DNA from: Bathymodiolus brooksi
Taxonomy: Eukaryota; Mollusca; Bivalvia; Mytilida; Modiolidae
Direction: 5' to 3'
Assembly: GCA_963680875.1 (NCBI GenBank)
Contig: OY804588.1
Span: 77,214,829 to 77,278,828, forward strand
Length of the DNA stretch: 64,000 nucleotides
A model generated the notes under the pieces. It worked only from the letters and a program-made list of their open reading frames with translations, had not been told where the DNA came from and did no database searches. Shown here in pieces: positions 21,959-32,870 of this stretch. Within the stretch, counting starts at the first letter, position 1. Every line of letters starts with the position of its first letter. Made by a program: the position numbers and the translations under genes.

Positions 21959-22128
21959 CCAGAATTATAGTTCCTTTCTCCCACATGACGTGTAAGTAAG
22001 GAACGATAGCTCTGGAAGTAGAGATTGAGGGGCGATATGTACCAGATTTATCGTTCTTTTCTCCCACATGACGTCAAAGTAAGGAACGATAACTCTGGTA
22101 GTAGAGATTGAGGAGCAATATTTATATT
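21959..22128 (+). repeat. Tandem hairpin pair (terminal-repeat-like)
   Basis: Two ~85-bp units, each with a hairpin of arms (A)GAGTTATCGTTCCTT / AAGGAACGATAACTCT and a conserved loop CTCCCACATGACGT. The second unit contains TGACGTCA (22069-22076), the canonical palindromic CRE site. The right-hand copy of the element has such pairs on both sides of its RT. Confidence 0.75.
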
Positions 22129-22129
22129 T

Positions 22130-22970
22130 TCCCGCATCTGAAAATGTTCGTGTGGGTGTATCATGATGTAAACTCAGAAATAACGTTATTGTATTTGAAG
22201 AGTTGCCGGGGTCAATTGGGGATCAACGCTACTGTCAAACAATATCTTGGAATGAAAGCACAGTAAAAATATGGTAATTTTCAAACTCAGATAGTTATTG
22301 TTTGTGTCATGTGTGCTTGCTTTCGTTACAAGTGTGGAATAATCAAGAGTCCACTCTCCTCAATTCCAATGTCTGCTTCACAAAGGAGCCTAATTTTCCT
22401 ATTTGTCTGGAATAATGTGATGGGTTTAGCATTATTTCGATTTTGGAATATTATTAAAATCTGGATTTTTGAAGAAAAAAGAAAAAAAAAATATAAGGTA
22501 AGACAATTTTCTCTCAAGTACATTTTACAATGAAACATAAACTGTTTTTCATCATCTATTAATTTACACGTTGAAAATATACCTTCTTCTCTGAGCTTTT
22601 TTAATGTCTTCCATTTTCAACCAGAAAGTTGTGTGCACCAATTCTTAGTTTATATTAATTTTTCTATTTGAAATCATTAACAATTTAAGTAAATGTTCAT
22701 TGGTGAAAAATAAGGTAAATCATGAAAATATTACACCTCATGTATAAAATAGGTATACTCCTTACCTTTGTAATTGTTGCTGTATATATATATATCTTTA
22801 TTCTCTTAAAACATTGTTATATGTTTGTATAAAATATCAATTTACAACCTCAACATGTACAGTATTGGATAAAGAATTATTTTAAAATAATAAAATAACT
22901 CATTAATTCTGCTATTAAAGGTGGGGGGAAATAAAAATCAAACGAGAAATGACTGCAAATGAATTTTGAA
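22130..22970. other. AT-rich stretch, no gene seen
   Basis: Duplicated at 62832-63600 with few differences. The open frame 22309-22533 shows no domain and its copy is disrupted near the end, so I do not call it. The right copy lacks about 65 bp present here near 22530-22605. Confidence 0.4.
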
Positions 22971-22975
22971 GAAAA

Positions 22976-23118
22976 TACAGTCAAACCTCACTTAAAAGTC
23001 ACCTCTATATAGCAAATCACTGTCTATAAAGGGCAGTCTCATTTGTCCCATTAATCTGCTCATAAAGGCCACATTTTCAGGTTCCATTCGGTGCCCTTTA
23101 TATACAGGTTTGACTGTA
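22976..23118. mobile_element. Small TIR element (mariner-type MITE candidate)
   Basis: Ends TACAGTCAAACCT and AGGTTTGACTGTA are inverted, total 143 bp. The outermost TA on each side could be the TA target duplication of Tc1/mariner elements. The copy at 63604-63746 has one substitution in its right end. Confidence 0.6.
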
Positions 23119-23344
23119 AATGGTTTTATAAGCAAATATAGGGAAACCTCTTAGTGTGGAAATACTTTTGACCTATGAATGTACAACAATTATGTTTAAT
23201 AATACAACTTTATTTCACAAGCAATACATTTTATAGGCATCCCAGAATATTTTAGTTGCATAATCATATTAGACACAACAACAATACAAATGCATAAGTA
23301 ATACAAGTTATAGTATTGGCGGAGCAGGATTCAACAATTAACAA

Positions 23345-23570
23345 AAAAATCTATTATTTTTCAGCAATAGTAAATTTTCAAATATTATTTTAAGCTCTTT
23401 TTTATTATGAACAGACAACAATTTGATCAATTTGAAAGCAGATGGATGTCTCCGGTAGTGAGATCTTATATCTGCGTATTTTTTGCATACTTAAATAAAA
23501 TGATATTCATCTTCTATGTCTCTATGTGCCATGTGGTTTTTAAGGCAAATTGTTTTTAAATTTGTGTTCC
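23345..23570 (-). pseudogene. LINE C-terminal fragment
   Basis: Minus-strand translation gives CLKNHMAHRDIEDEYHF, then VCKKYADIR and PSAFKLIKLLSVHNKKEL. This Cys/His knuckle with EDEYHF followed by PSAFKLIQLL-like words is the usual end of CR1/L2-group LINE proteins in molluscs. There is an in-frame stop after EYHFI. Downstream (lower coordinates) is AT-rich. The window ends at 64000 inside the matching piece of the right copy. Confidence 0.6.
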
Positions 23571-23574
23571 CTTC

Positions 23575-24069
23575 ATATAATGACAATTAGTATATGCATG
23601 CATATTCCTAAATGTTAAAGGCACACAGGCTGTCAGAATTGATTTTTTTTATTAAATGTTGCCAATATTCGATGTTTAATACTAATAAAATGTTCTGAAC
23701 AAAAAGCCAGGTTTAAAAAATATGTTATAATGTTGTAATTAGTGAAAAGAATTCGAATGCTTAGCATTGGGCGGATCAACATTGAATTCTTTCCTGGATG
23801 GAAGAAAATCAAACAGCGACGTATTTCCTTCGTTCTAGACTATTTACTGATGATATTATGAAAAATTTCAACTGCAATATATCTTTATGGTTTTTTAAAT
23901 CAAATTTTAGGTCTTATATTGAGAAACATGTGTTGTTATTAAAATAACGGCCTGTGTGCCTTTAACAATAAATATATTAATACTAAATAATAATAATAAT
24001 AAAAACACTTGTTATAAAAACATGATTTGTTTACCATGTACCGCAGTGGTGATATTTTCGTTTGTATAT
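23575..24069. other. AT-rich spacer downstream of the methyltransferase gene
   Basis: No gene is recognised. On the minus strand this is the sequence 3' of the methyltransferase stop codon; TTTATT/AATAAA-like words around 23965-24000 could serve polyadenylation but none is convincing alone. Confidence 0.35.
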
Positions 24070-27000
24070 TTATGCGTTTTTCTGAGCATGAAATACTGCA
24101 CTTCCCGGGAATAGTTTATATGGGTGATCATAGCCACTGTCATCGTTATATACTTCTAACACCTTTAATCCTGCAGCTTCGATCGCATTGTGAAAATCTT
24201 GTTTTTGCATTGATAGACATTTAAACACTTTATGACCGATGGTATACTCTGAATGGTCGAAACCTCCCATTAGCACAAGCATACCTCCTGGTTTAAGTAG
24301 TGAAACTACATTTTTCAGTGCTTTTGCATACGATGGCACATCTGGACAAGCTGACTCGAGACACATGCTAGTAGTAATGGCGTCTACCATATCAATTTTG
24401 AGAGCATGAAGGGGATTTGCTAAATTGACATCACATGGTACTACTTGTTTTATCTTATTTCTTAATTCAGTCTCTAATTTCGGCCAGTCATCTCTGAAAT
24501 AAGTAAAACATTAATATGCCGGTTAATTTTACGTACAATGGAACGATTCAAAGATACAAGTGCACTATGAACAATTACATCAGTTATATCGTGACGGTCA
24601 GTTTAATAGGTGGAGGAATCACTGACCTTCCACAAGTCACAGTAACAAACTGTATCACATAAAAATATTTAAATGTATATAGTGAGCGAGTGAGTGATTG
24701 TTTCTTAGAGCCAACGCAGCAATTTTTCAGCAATATCATAGCGAGAACAAGTTAATGTTCAATGAAATAATGATGAGGTCCGCTTTGTACTAGACCAACA
24801 CGCCTAGTTGGAATGTTTAAAATGCTAGCTCATTGAAACAGCAGTCCACGGATATGCATTTTGCCCCATTCGGACACATTATCCTGATTCCGAGTCAACC
24901 AATCTTTTCTCTTTCTACTTATTGCTGCGTGCTTAGCTGAGAAGCAAAAAATACCAATTTGATAGTCTTTGATTTGACACGACTGGGACTCGTGAACCCA
25001 CGATCTACCGTACTCGAGGCGAGCCCGCTAACCATGAAATAAATAAATAAATGTTACTACGTGATCTACATACTCATTTCCATCAAGTTTACTGTAGTGT
25101 TTGAAATACTGAGTCCAGTCTGCGGCATCTTTGTCTTTATTTAGCCACTTTTTTTGCGCTTCCAGATTGGCTGGTGTATAATCAGACAAGATAATTTCAT
25201 CGAACCATTTTGCTGCTGGCATGACATTATGTATAGTGGGACCACATCCCATATCCAAAAGAGACTTCCCTTTAACAGTTCCTAGATGGAAATAATAAAT
25301 GGTTGTATGGTGTTTAACGCCACTTTCAACAATATTTCAGTTATGTCGTGACGGCCAGCTTTATTGATGGAGGAAACTGGAGTACCCGGAGAAACCTGAC
25401 AAACTTTATTACATTATGTTGTACACCTCGTCCTGAGCGGGATTCGAACTAACAGCATCAGAGGAAATAATAAAGAAAAATCATAAACTGATAGGAAACT
25501 TTGAGGATACAAAGGGGTATTCGTAAGTCGAAAATCAAAGAAAAACAGGAGGATGCAAAGGGGTAATCGGAAGTCGAAAATCAACGAAAAACAGGAGGAT
25601 GCAAATGGGTAATCGGAAGTCGAAAATCAAAGAAGAACAGGAGGATACCAAAGGGTAATTAGAAGTCGAAAACCAAAGAAGAGGTGGATAAAAAAGGGTA
25701 ATAGGAAGTCGAAAACCACAGAAGAACAGGAGGATAAAAAGGGGTAACCGGAAGTCGAAAACCAAAGAAGAACAGGAGGATACAAAGGGGTAATCGGAAG
25801 TCGAAAACCAAAGAAGAACAGGGGGATACAAACGGGTAATCGAAAGTCGAAAACAAAAGAAGAACAGGAGGATACAAAGGGGTAATCGGAAGTCGAAAAC
25901 CATAGAAGAACAGGAGGATACCAAGGGGTAATCGGAAGTCTAAAACCCAATAAGAACTGGAGGATACAAAGGGGTAGTCGGAAGTCGAAAACCAAAGAAG
26001 AACAGGAGGATACCAAGGGGTAATCGGAAATCGAAAACCAATAAGAACTGGAGGATACAAAGGGGTAGTCGGAAGTCGACAATCATAGGAACAAAATTAG
26101 TTCATTACTGACCCAATACAGCTTTCAACAGTTAATTACGGAACCCACTTACATGACTGAGCATAGCTCATCTTTATTAGATTTGGTTATGGTAAATAAT
26201 CCCACGAGTGTTTTATATACGCAAGTCGGCCCCCCTTGTTGAACCAAGTAAGATATCATTGACCTATTACTGGTGTCCTAAATCACCCGACTATAGTCAA
26301 TGCTTCATTTAAGAGGAATATATTTCTTTACGACAAAGGGGACAATGAATCTTACAGAAATCTCCTTTCTGTTGTTGACTGGGATGGAATCTTTAGAAAC
26401 GACGACATTGACATCATAACTAATACTATTACAAACACAATTTTAGATGCAGCGAATAAAATTATTCCAAATAGATACATAACGGTAAAGAAAGATAATC
26501 CACCTTGGATCACTACAAAAATAAAAAAGTACATACGCCGTAAAAATCGAATTCACAAAAAAGCAAAGAAAACTAATACTATCGGACAATGAGAAAAATT
26601 TCGGAAAATTCGTAATAAATGTAATAAACTTATATTAAATGCAAAACAGTCATATTTTGATAAAATTTCTGAAATAATAAACACGGAGACAAACGGAAGT
26701 AAAAATTGGTGGAATTTAGTCAAAAGTCTTCTTCACAGTGATTCAGGTGATGATCGATCTATACCGCCACTTCAAGTTGAAAATGACATGATACAAGACG
26801 ATAACAAAAAATCAGAATTGTTTAATGACTGTTTTTGCAAACAAGCTGACCTTAATGATTCTGAAACCTCTGTGCCTGATATTACTGATATATTGATCAA
26901 TGGTCTTGAACAAATTACTGTTACAAAAAACGAAGTGGAAGATATCTTGAAGATACTTGATACGTCTAAAGCTATTGGGCCTGATCTGTTAAACCCTAGG

Positions 27001-30000
27001 CTCCTTAAAGAAGCAGCATCTATACTTAAATACCCCTTATGTACACTGTTTATCTTATCATTAACACTTTCTACCTTTCCATCAGAATGGAAATATGCTA
27101 ATGTGACCCCGTTTTTAAAAAAGATTGTCCCAGTAATTTGAAAAACTACAGACCAATTTCCCTCATTAGTATACTTGCCAAGGTAATGGAGCGATTAGTC
27201 TATAAACATATTTATAACTATTTGATTGACAATAACTTAATTACTTCCCATCAATCTGGTTTTACTCCTGTAGATTCTGCCGTTAATCAACTCCTGTACA
27301 TTACAAATGACTTTGGTAGAGCGTTGGATGAAGGTAAGGAAGTGAGAGTTGTCTTTTGCGATATAAGTAAAGCATTTGACCGAGTTTGGCATAAGGGATT
27401 ACTTCGTAAGCTTGAATCAATAGGGATTAGAGGATCATTATTATCTTGGGTGAAAAACTACTTGTCTGAAAGAAAACAACGTGTCGATTCTAGGTCCTCC
27501 TTTGTTCATTGTTTTCATAAATTACATACTGACCGATATTAATTCGACTATAAAATTATTTGCCGATGGCACTAGTCTGTACTTAATTGTAGACGACCCA
27601 CAAGAAACAGCACAAACACTCAATGATGACCTAGTGAAATTACATGCATGGTCTAAAAAATGGCTGGTAAATTTTAATCCACAGAAAACTGAAACCATGA
27701 CTATCTCTCGAAAATTAAATAAACCCCATCAACCTAACCTTATTATGAATAATACTATCATTAGTACTGTTACTGGACATAAACACCTTGAACTACAACT
27801 TTCTGACGATGGTAATTGGAATAAACATATTGACATGATAACTAAAAAAGCATTCTCACGTGTTAACATTTTAAGGAAATTCAAATTTATACTGGATCGG
27901 AAAACTCTAGAAACAATTTATATTACTTTTATAAGACCATTACTAGAATATGCGGATGTTGTTTGGGATACCAAGACTCAAATACTAATTAACAAACTAG
28001 AAAATGTTCAGGTTGAGTCTGCTAGAATCGTGACTGGGGGTACCAGACTTGTATCCTTAAGTAATCTATATATTGAAACCGGGTGGGAAAAATTGAAAGA
28101 TAGAAGGGAAAGGCATAGAACGATTCAATTTTATAAGATGTCAAATAATCTAACTCCTCAATATCTTAGTAACTTAATTCCGCAAAATTTAGGCATGATC
28201 CATGACCACAATACTCGTCATACCTCACGTATTCCTCCAATACGCACTCTAACATCGCTCTACGCAAGCTATTTCATACCCTCCAGTGTACAACTATGGA
28301 ACCAACAGCCAGAAAATATTAAATCAAGCAGATCTGTTTAGATAATTAAATCAAATCTTCAACCCCAAAGCAATACTAAGCCCATTTATTATTATATTGG
28401 TACTCGACTGGGACAAATTTATCACGCTAGGTTGCGTATGCAATGCAGCTCTCTCAATCATCACTTATTTCGTAAAAACATTGTAAATTCCCCATTCTGT
28501 CAATGTGGGGCAACAGAAACCACGGCCCATTTTCTGCTACATTGTCCTCGTCACAATGCAACAAGACTGAGATATATTCACACCATTAATTTACCAATTA
28601 ACTTAAATACGGATTTATTATTGTTTGGCTCTACAGACTTAACGATTACCCTAAATACAGATATATTCTTAAACGTGCAGAAGTTCATCATAAGTAGTAA
28701 ACGATTCACCTCCTAACCATATTCACACAACATAAGCATGTTAAAAAAAAAGCACTTGCACCTTTACACTTCATTTGTTTGTTTCTTTTTATTTTTTTTT
28801 CTTACTAAAGCACACCAAATAACATTGACAACGACTGATTAACACTTGATAATTCTCAATAAACTTCTACCTTTCGATACTAATTAAACCTTGAACACCA
28901 GATAACAACAGGGATACGGATTAATATAAGTTTAACCACTTGTTTCCGAATCCTATTGATTAATTTAAATGTATATATAATTTATATGTGTATTATCATA
29001 ATGTGTAATATTGAATTAATTAATCAAATATGTTTATACTAAGTCGAAAACCAATGAAGAACAGGAGGATGCAAAGGGGTAATTGGAAGTCGAAAACCAA
29101 AGAAGAACAGGAGGATACAATGGGGTATATCGAAAGTCGAAGATCAAAGAACAACAGGAGGATACAAAGGGGTAATCGAAAGTCGAAAACCAAAGAACAG
29201 GTGGATACAAAGGGGTAATCGGAAATCGAAAATCAAAGAAGAACCGACCAATGGCCAAAAGAATAAACAAAGATCCTCAAAACATTACATAAAAAATTAA
29301 TCATTGAACAATACTAACCCATTAAAACCCGGGGATAACTCATGTGCTCCGGAAGGGTAGGAAGGTCCTTTTTCTCTAGTGACACCCGTTATGTTGTTCG
29401 TCATGAAAATATAAACGTGAATCGAAAATAAAAAGTTGGCTAAACCTGCAGTTATAGTATTTTTTCTGATACCAAAAACATCGAATTAAAACCTGTTTTC
29501 ATGCATACCATTCACATATTCTGGTCCACAAATTACCAATTAAGTTCCCATATTAAATAGTTTCATCAAATCTAAGGATCTCTTCAATCAGGCTTAAGTG
29601 ACCATAGTCGATTTTGGCTATCCTGTTTGTGCCCTTTGGTTTTATTGCTTCCAAATGCTTTACATTATTTGGCTTTCCAATCTTACGATTTTAAGCATAT
29701 TCCAGAAACGTGTCGTGCGCACTAAATTTGATATCTATCTTATTACTTTACAGCGTATATATTTTTTTTCTATTCCGTTTCGTCAGATATGGAATCTATA
29801 ATCCTAGAATAAGTTATCACTTCCCTCGAATTATTAATCCGTGCATTCTGTTTACTAATCCGTTCTCTCTGTTAAGTAATTGGTTCCATATGATTTGTGT
29901 AAACCGTTCCCACTGAGTAATCAGCTTAGTAATCCATTCTCTTAAACTAACATTCCGCTCCGTTACTTTACTTATCCGTTTCCATGCTTTACTAGTCTGT

Positions 30001-31167
30001 TCTCCATTTTATTAAATCATTCCCGTGGATTTTGAGCAGGCTATTCGATATAACCTGGTTTGGAGCAGTTTTTGCTTAATAAAATACATATTGACTATTC
30101 GGTAAGCGTTTCACAATTGTACACCAAGCAAAGCATGAATGATACAATTGTGATCATTTGCTTATTTGGTGAGATATTGTGTTTAAACCGGAGTACCCGG
30201 AGAAAACCACAAACCTGTCGCAAGTCACTGACAAACTTTATCACATAATGTTGTATTGAGTACACCCGTCCATGAGCGGGATTCGAGCTCACAACGCTAG
30301 TGGTGATATGCACTGATTATGTAGTTGTAAATCCAACTATCATAAGAATATGACACGATCACGACCATAACGGCCCCTTCTTATTTGGAGTTTTCGGTTC
30401 CGTTAGTTTAACATATATGAGAATAATATACAAGTGTTTACGACAAATGGAACATATCCGTGGTCATTTGTGACACCAATATACCATAACGGTCATGGTG
30501 GCGACCGTAAGACTTTCGAGGTGATGCCTTAAACTTAACCAAGAGGAACCCTTGGTTCAGTAGTTTCCTTGTTAGCAGCAACCCTCCATCAAATAAATCC
30601 TGATAGAAACCACAAGCTCTGGAATATAGTATGAAATAACAGATGTACATTATATACTCTATATGATTTTCATATTTTAAAGTTTTTAGAGTGCAAAGAA
30701 TGATATTTGACATGTAATATTCACAGGCGCTTGTAGCAAGGAATTACCCCCACCCCCATTTATTAACATTCTGCTGACATATGTATATTTATTTTCAATA
30801 AAATAAGAGTATATATGGTCGACGCAAGCAATTTGCTGTTAGATTAAGATTCTATGAATATGGACACGAACAAGTTCAATTAAGGAGAAAGAGATGAAAT
30901 AATAAAAAAATATTATTGAAAATAAATATAAAATAGAAAGTTAAAAAAAGGGCCGGGTTGGTAATTCCGTGCTACGAGCGCCTGTGGTAATAAACATCAG
31001 AAGAATAATCAATTACCTGTTGAATATATCGTGTGCTGTGCCTTCAGTGTGGATGGAACAAACCAATACCCCTCAATTTTACAGTAGTTGGTTTCTAAAT
31101 ATACTTTAGGATCAAAGTTTGTCGCATAATCATTATACTTCGCCATTTCCTCGATTTTGGGATCCAT
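24070..31167 (-). CDS. NNMT/INMT/PNMT-family N-methyltransferase, three coding exons
   Basis: Predicted S-adenosylmethionine-dependent small-molecule N-methyltransferase, cytosolic. Coding exons: 31167-31017, 25281-25074, 24493-24070; all splice sites are GT-AG and phases join (CAACAG|GTAATT; CTAG|GAACTG; AATGA|GTATGT; TTTCAG|AGATGA). The sum is 783 nt, 260 residues; human NNMT has 264. Features in order: FDPKVYLETNY at the N terminus, AdoMet motif I LLDMGCGPTI, ILSDYTPANL, DWPKLE, VVPCDV, then the family signature LESACPDV and LLKPGGMLVL, and SEYTIGHKVF near the end. The start is the Met of MDPKIEEM; an in-frame GTG and a possible acceptor (TTTTGAAG|GACAAG near 31225) leave a further 5' exon possible. 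The first coding intron (25282-31016) is full of repeats. The substrate (nicotinamide, indolethylamine, phenylethanolamine or other) cannot be told. Confidence 0.88.
24575..24660 (-). mobile_element. SINE fragment
   Basis: CAGTTATATCGTGACGGTCAG and GGTGGAGGAATCAC are the inverted tail/body words of the window's SINEs; the tRNA head is missing. It lies in the second intron of the methyltransferase gene. Confidence 0.5.
24683..25036 (-). mobile_element. tRNA-headed SINE, family 3
   Basis: On the minus strand it starts with GGTTAGCGGGCTCGCCTCGAG and a B-box-like GTGGGTTCACGAGTCC, has a body with GCTAAGCACGCAGCAATAAG and ends in an AATCACTCACTCGCTC tail. This family (about 355 bp) matches the plus-strand copy at 52852-53210. 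It occupies most of the second intron and stops some 38 bp short of the exon donor at 25074. Confidence 0.7.
25309..25470 (-). mobile_element. SINE, family 2-like
   Basis: Inverted tail GTGTTTAACGCCACTTTCAAC and AATATTTCAGTTATGTCGTG at the low end, body GAGTACCCGGAGAAACC, and an inverted B box (GCGGGATTCGAAC) at about 25438. The extreme 5' head is eroded. It sits about 30 bp from the second coding exon. Confidence 0.7.
25505..26080. repeat. ~47-bp minisatellite, left part
   Basis: About twelve units with words AAGTCGAAAA(C/T)CAAAGAAGAACAGGAGGATAC and AAAGGGGTAATCGG, period close to 47 bp, so several frames stay open across units (for example 25535-25924 and 25627-26082 on the minus strand). 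These are not genes. The array resumes at 29041 after a LINE insertion. Confidence 0.85.
26080..29040 (+). mobile_element. 5'-truncated CR1/Jockey-group LINE inside the minisatellite
   Basis: The element splits the minisatellite: AAGTCGA occurs at 26073-26079 and again at 29041-29047, so it is either a 7-bp target duplication or part of the next repeat unit. It begins inside the endonuclease domain and carries the reverse transcriptase and the C-terminal knuckle, then about 320 bp of AT-rich 3' sequence (28717-29040). It is antisense to the methyltransferase gene and lies in its first intron. Confidence 0.8.
26092..28716 (+). pseudogene. LINE ORF2: endonuclease end, reverse transcriptase, C-terminal knuckle
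   Basis: Order of visible parts: the end of an APE-type endonuclease (QLITEPTYMTEHSSSLLDLV), a linker with a TGA at 26590-26592, RT blocks SKAIGPDLLNPRLLKEAA, NYRPISLISILAKVMERLVY, QSGF, VFCDISKAFDRVWHKGLL, a GPPLFIVFIN box, the catalytic box altered to FADG (FADD is usual), and the C-terminal CQCGATETTAHFLLHCP knuckle. Frames change near 27120 and 27485, and a TAG at 28339-28341 interrupts the end. LINE proteins nick the target and copy their RNA onto it; the altered catalytic box and frameshifts show that this copy is dead. CR1 versus Jockey cannot be separated by eye. Confidence 0.8.
29041..29250. repeat. ~47-bp minisatellite, right part
   Basis: Four to five units of the array at 25505-26080, in the same orientation and phase, interrupted there by the LINE. 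Confidence 0.85.
29251..30180. other. Intronic sequence with decayed repeats
   Basis: 29327-29375 is an inverted piece of the dispersed tail repeat (CTCCGGAAGGGTAGGAAGGTCC). 29650-29735 carries a dispersed word (TTTGGCTTTCCAATCTTACG ... CGTCGTGCGCACTAAATTTG) that recurs at 59855-59940. 29815-30020 is a degenerate tandem series of (T)TAATCCGTTCTC-like words. No host exon is seen here. Confidence 0.45.
30186..30390 (-). mobile_element. tRNA-headed SINE, family 2
   Basis: Minus-strand head: GGGGCCGTTATGGTCGTGATC, then TGATAGTTGGATTTACAAC, B box GAGCTCGAATCCCGC, body GTACTCAATACAACATTATG and CTCCGGGTACTCCGG. The tail with GATATAGCTGAAATATTG is missing. Confidence 0.75.
30438..30640 (-). pseudogene. 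Penelope-like reverse transcriptase fragment
   Basis: Minus-strand frame YSRACGFYQDLFDGGLLLTR, KLLNQGFLLVKFKAS, YGRHHDRYGILVSQMTTDMF. In this RT family these words follow the QLVRYARA stretch at the end of the protein, which is the part missing after 62132 and 21428. The piece begins abruptly at YSRACG and is about 65 codons long. Confidence 0.6.
30641..31010. other. Intronic AT-rich stretch, no gene seen
   Basis: Contains a short direct echo of GGCGCTTGTAGCA / GAGCGCCTGTGG at 30724 and 30976 (second inverted) around an A/T-rich middle, possibly the remains of a small TIR element. Not assignable. Confidence 0.3.
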
Positions 31168-31391
31168 CTTTTCAAAAAAGGTGCCTGTACTTGAGAATGG
31201 AATAACAGTCACTTGTCCTTCAAAATAGAATAAAAGTCACTGGATTATTACATCACGTAGCTTCTTAGAGATATTATATTTAATGATTGTACTAAAAAAG
31301 TCTTTACGGAAAAGTACCCACAAATTTAAATGACAAACAAGAAGAAATATAATTCATGTCATGTGTGCTGCACTTCATATATTATGTCCTT

Positions 31392-31473
31392 ATTCGCTCT
31401 GCTCAAACGAACATAAAACATTTATCAAATAAACAACAAACTCTCATATGGGAGGTGCCACTTGCAAGCATCA
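31392..31473. repeat. ~82-bp direct repeat, copy a
   Basis: From ATTCGCTCTGCTCAAACGAAC to GTGCCACTTGCAAGCATCA. The second copy is at 31860-31940 with one base less. Both lie downstream (minus strand) of the recombinase remnant at 31994-32870. Confidence 0.8.
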
Positions 31474-31859
31474 AGTGCAGAATTTTATTTTGACATAAGA
31501 ATGAATTAGTGATGCGACAATTGGATACAGTCCATCTAGATGCCAGTTCACATCAAAGCATCGTCAGGGGGATGAAAACATCTCTAATGACAGAAAATAA
31601 AACATTATTTAAAACAAAATTTGCTTTGGGGTTTTTTTTTGAGAGAAAAAATTGTGATAACACTTGAGTTGCAATGGCTCGAATTATAAAAACCACACAC
31701 CTACACAAAAACTTTCAAATCTTACAGACCCAACATTCCCGTGCATGTTTTAAACCAATCAAAACAACTTAACCACCTATAAATCTCAAACACGGGTACC
31801 TGTTTATAAACAAACCATAATCGATACTGTATAGCATTGATAAATACATGTATGCCCTA

Positions 31860-31940
31860 ATTCGCTCTGCTCAAACGAACATAAACATTTATCAAATAAA
31901 CAACAAACTCTCATATGGGAGGTGCCACTTGCAAGCATCA
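31860..31940. repeat. ~82-bp direct repeat, copy b
   Basis: Direct repeat of 31392-31473, 387 bp away. In a Ngaro-type reading this would be B1, the spacer A2 and the distal copy B2; no A1 partner is visible upstream of the recombinase. Confidence 0.75.
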
Positions 31941-31993
31941 TATTGCAGCACCTCAAACAACATAGAAAGGGAAACAACTGTAGAATACTTTAT

Positions 31994-32870
31994 TTAAATT
32001 CCTAAATTCATAGATACAGACAACAGAGATTTCATATCTTCCCTAACATATCCATCTTTGGCTTTATCAGTTTTCCATCCCCCATGTTTTTTTAATAATC
32101 TATCTGAAACAATAGCGTTAGCTGCATTAGTAGCACCGCCTGCTCTCAATGAATGTAATCAAAAATTATTTTTATCTAAACCGAAAATTTCCAATATTTC
32201 AAGAAGAATTTCTCTCGCTCTAGTGTAAGAAATATGTCCTGCATTACGAAGTTTATATGAATTAGAACTTTTACAATAGCAAATTAGACGAAAAATGATT
32301 TTTTTCTCCGTGAAGACTTATACCAGCACAATTAACATAATCTAGAAGCATGTTAACTGGACACGTAGGAGTGTTCGTTTTCGCTATAATAACATAACTG
32401 CCTTCTCTGTATTTATCTGTCTTATTTTTTCTATGAAGATTGAAACATACAAATCAAAAAACTTAATATCGCAGCCTCTGATACCAACAATTTCGGAAAA
32501 CCTTGGAAACCCGCCATAACCTATTAAACACATAGTAACTATGCGTTTATCATAAAGATTAGTCGTTTTTCCAAACCTATAACAACAAATTGCAAAATGT
32601 CAGGTGTTATAGGTTCCTTTTTGGTACAAGGACGAGATAATTGTCTCCTTGCTCCTTCAACAACACTTTTAACAAGACAAGATTCACAAGGGTTTTCAAA
32701 TCCTGAAACCTCGTGTGCCCAACCTATGGAATAAACAACTTCATTGATTTTCGCCACTGAACACAATGTTTGCATCAAAGAAATAATATATAAACTTATA
32801 TGTATGTCACTAGCGGAGATAGGTATTACACCAATTGCACCAAGTTTTGAAACCATATTTATATTTTTTC
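31994..32870 (-). pseudogene. Second tyrosine recombinase, broken
   Basis: Minus strand: VSKLGAIGVIPISASDIHIS near the start, then after a frame change CLIGYGGFPRFSEIV, and at the C terminus LHSLRAGGATNAANA (HxxR box), HGGWKTDKAKDGYV (G-W box and the tyrosine) and a natural TAA. A TGA stands right before LHSLRAGG. The sequence differs clearly from the Ngaro-like recombinase at 16822, so it is another family, Crypton or DIRS/Ngaro. No reverse transcriptase accompanies it. It lies upstream of the methyltransferase first exon. Confidence 0.7.

Larger units (their letters stand above)
21043..23373 (+). repeat. Penelope-like block, truncated left copy
   Basis: Near-identical to 61748-64000 in the same orientation. 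The left edge is the junction with unit Y (CCCCTAAT joined to CCCCTTCTAGCC). Contents: the 3' third of the RT, a downstream tail with the shared module, a hairpin pair, AT-rich sequence (22130-22970) with no gene seen, a small TIR element and a LINE end. Confidence 0.85.

Noticed and set aside
25535..26082. Three overlapping 129-151 codon minus-strand frames with YPPVLLWFSTSDYP-like repeats
   Set aside because: They are frames through the ~47-bp minisatellite in the methyltransferase intron.
26092..28716. Functional LINE
   Set aside because: Catalytic box is FADG, there are at least two frameshifts and two in-frame stops, and the 5' end is missing.
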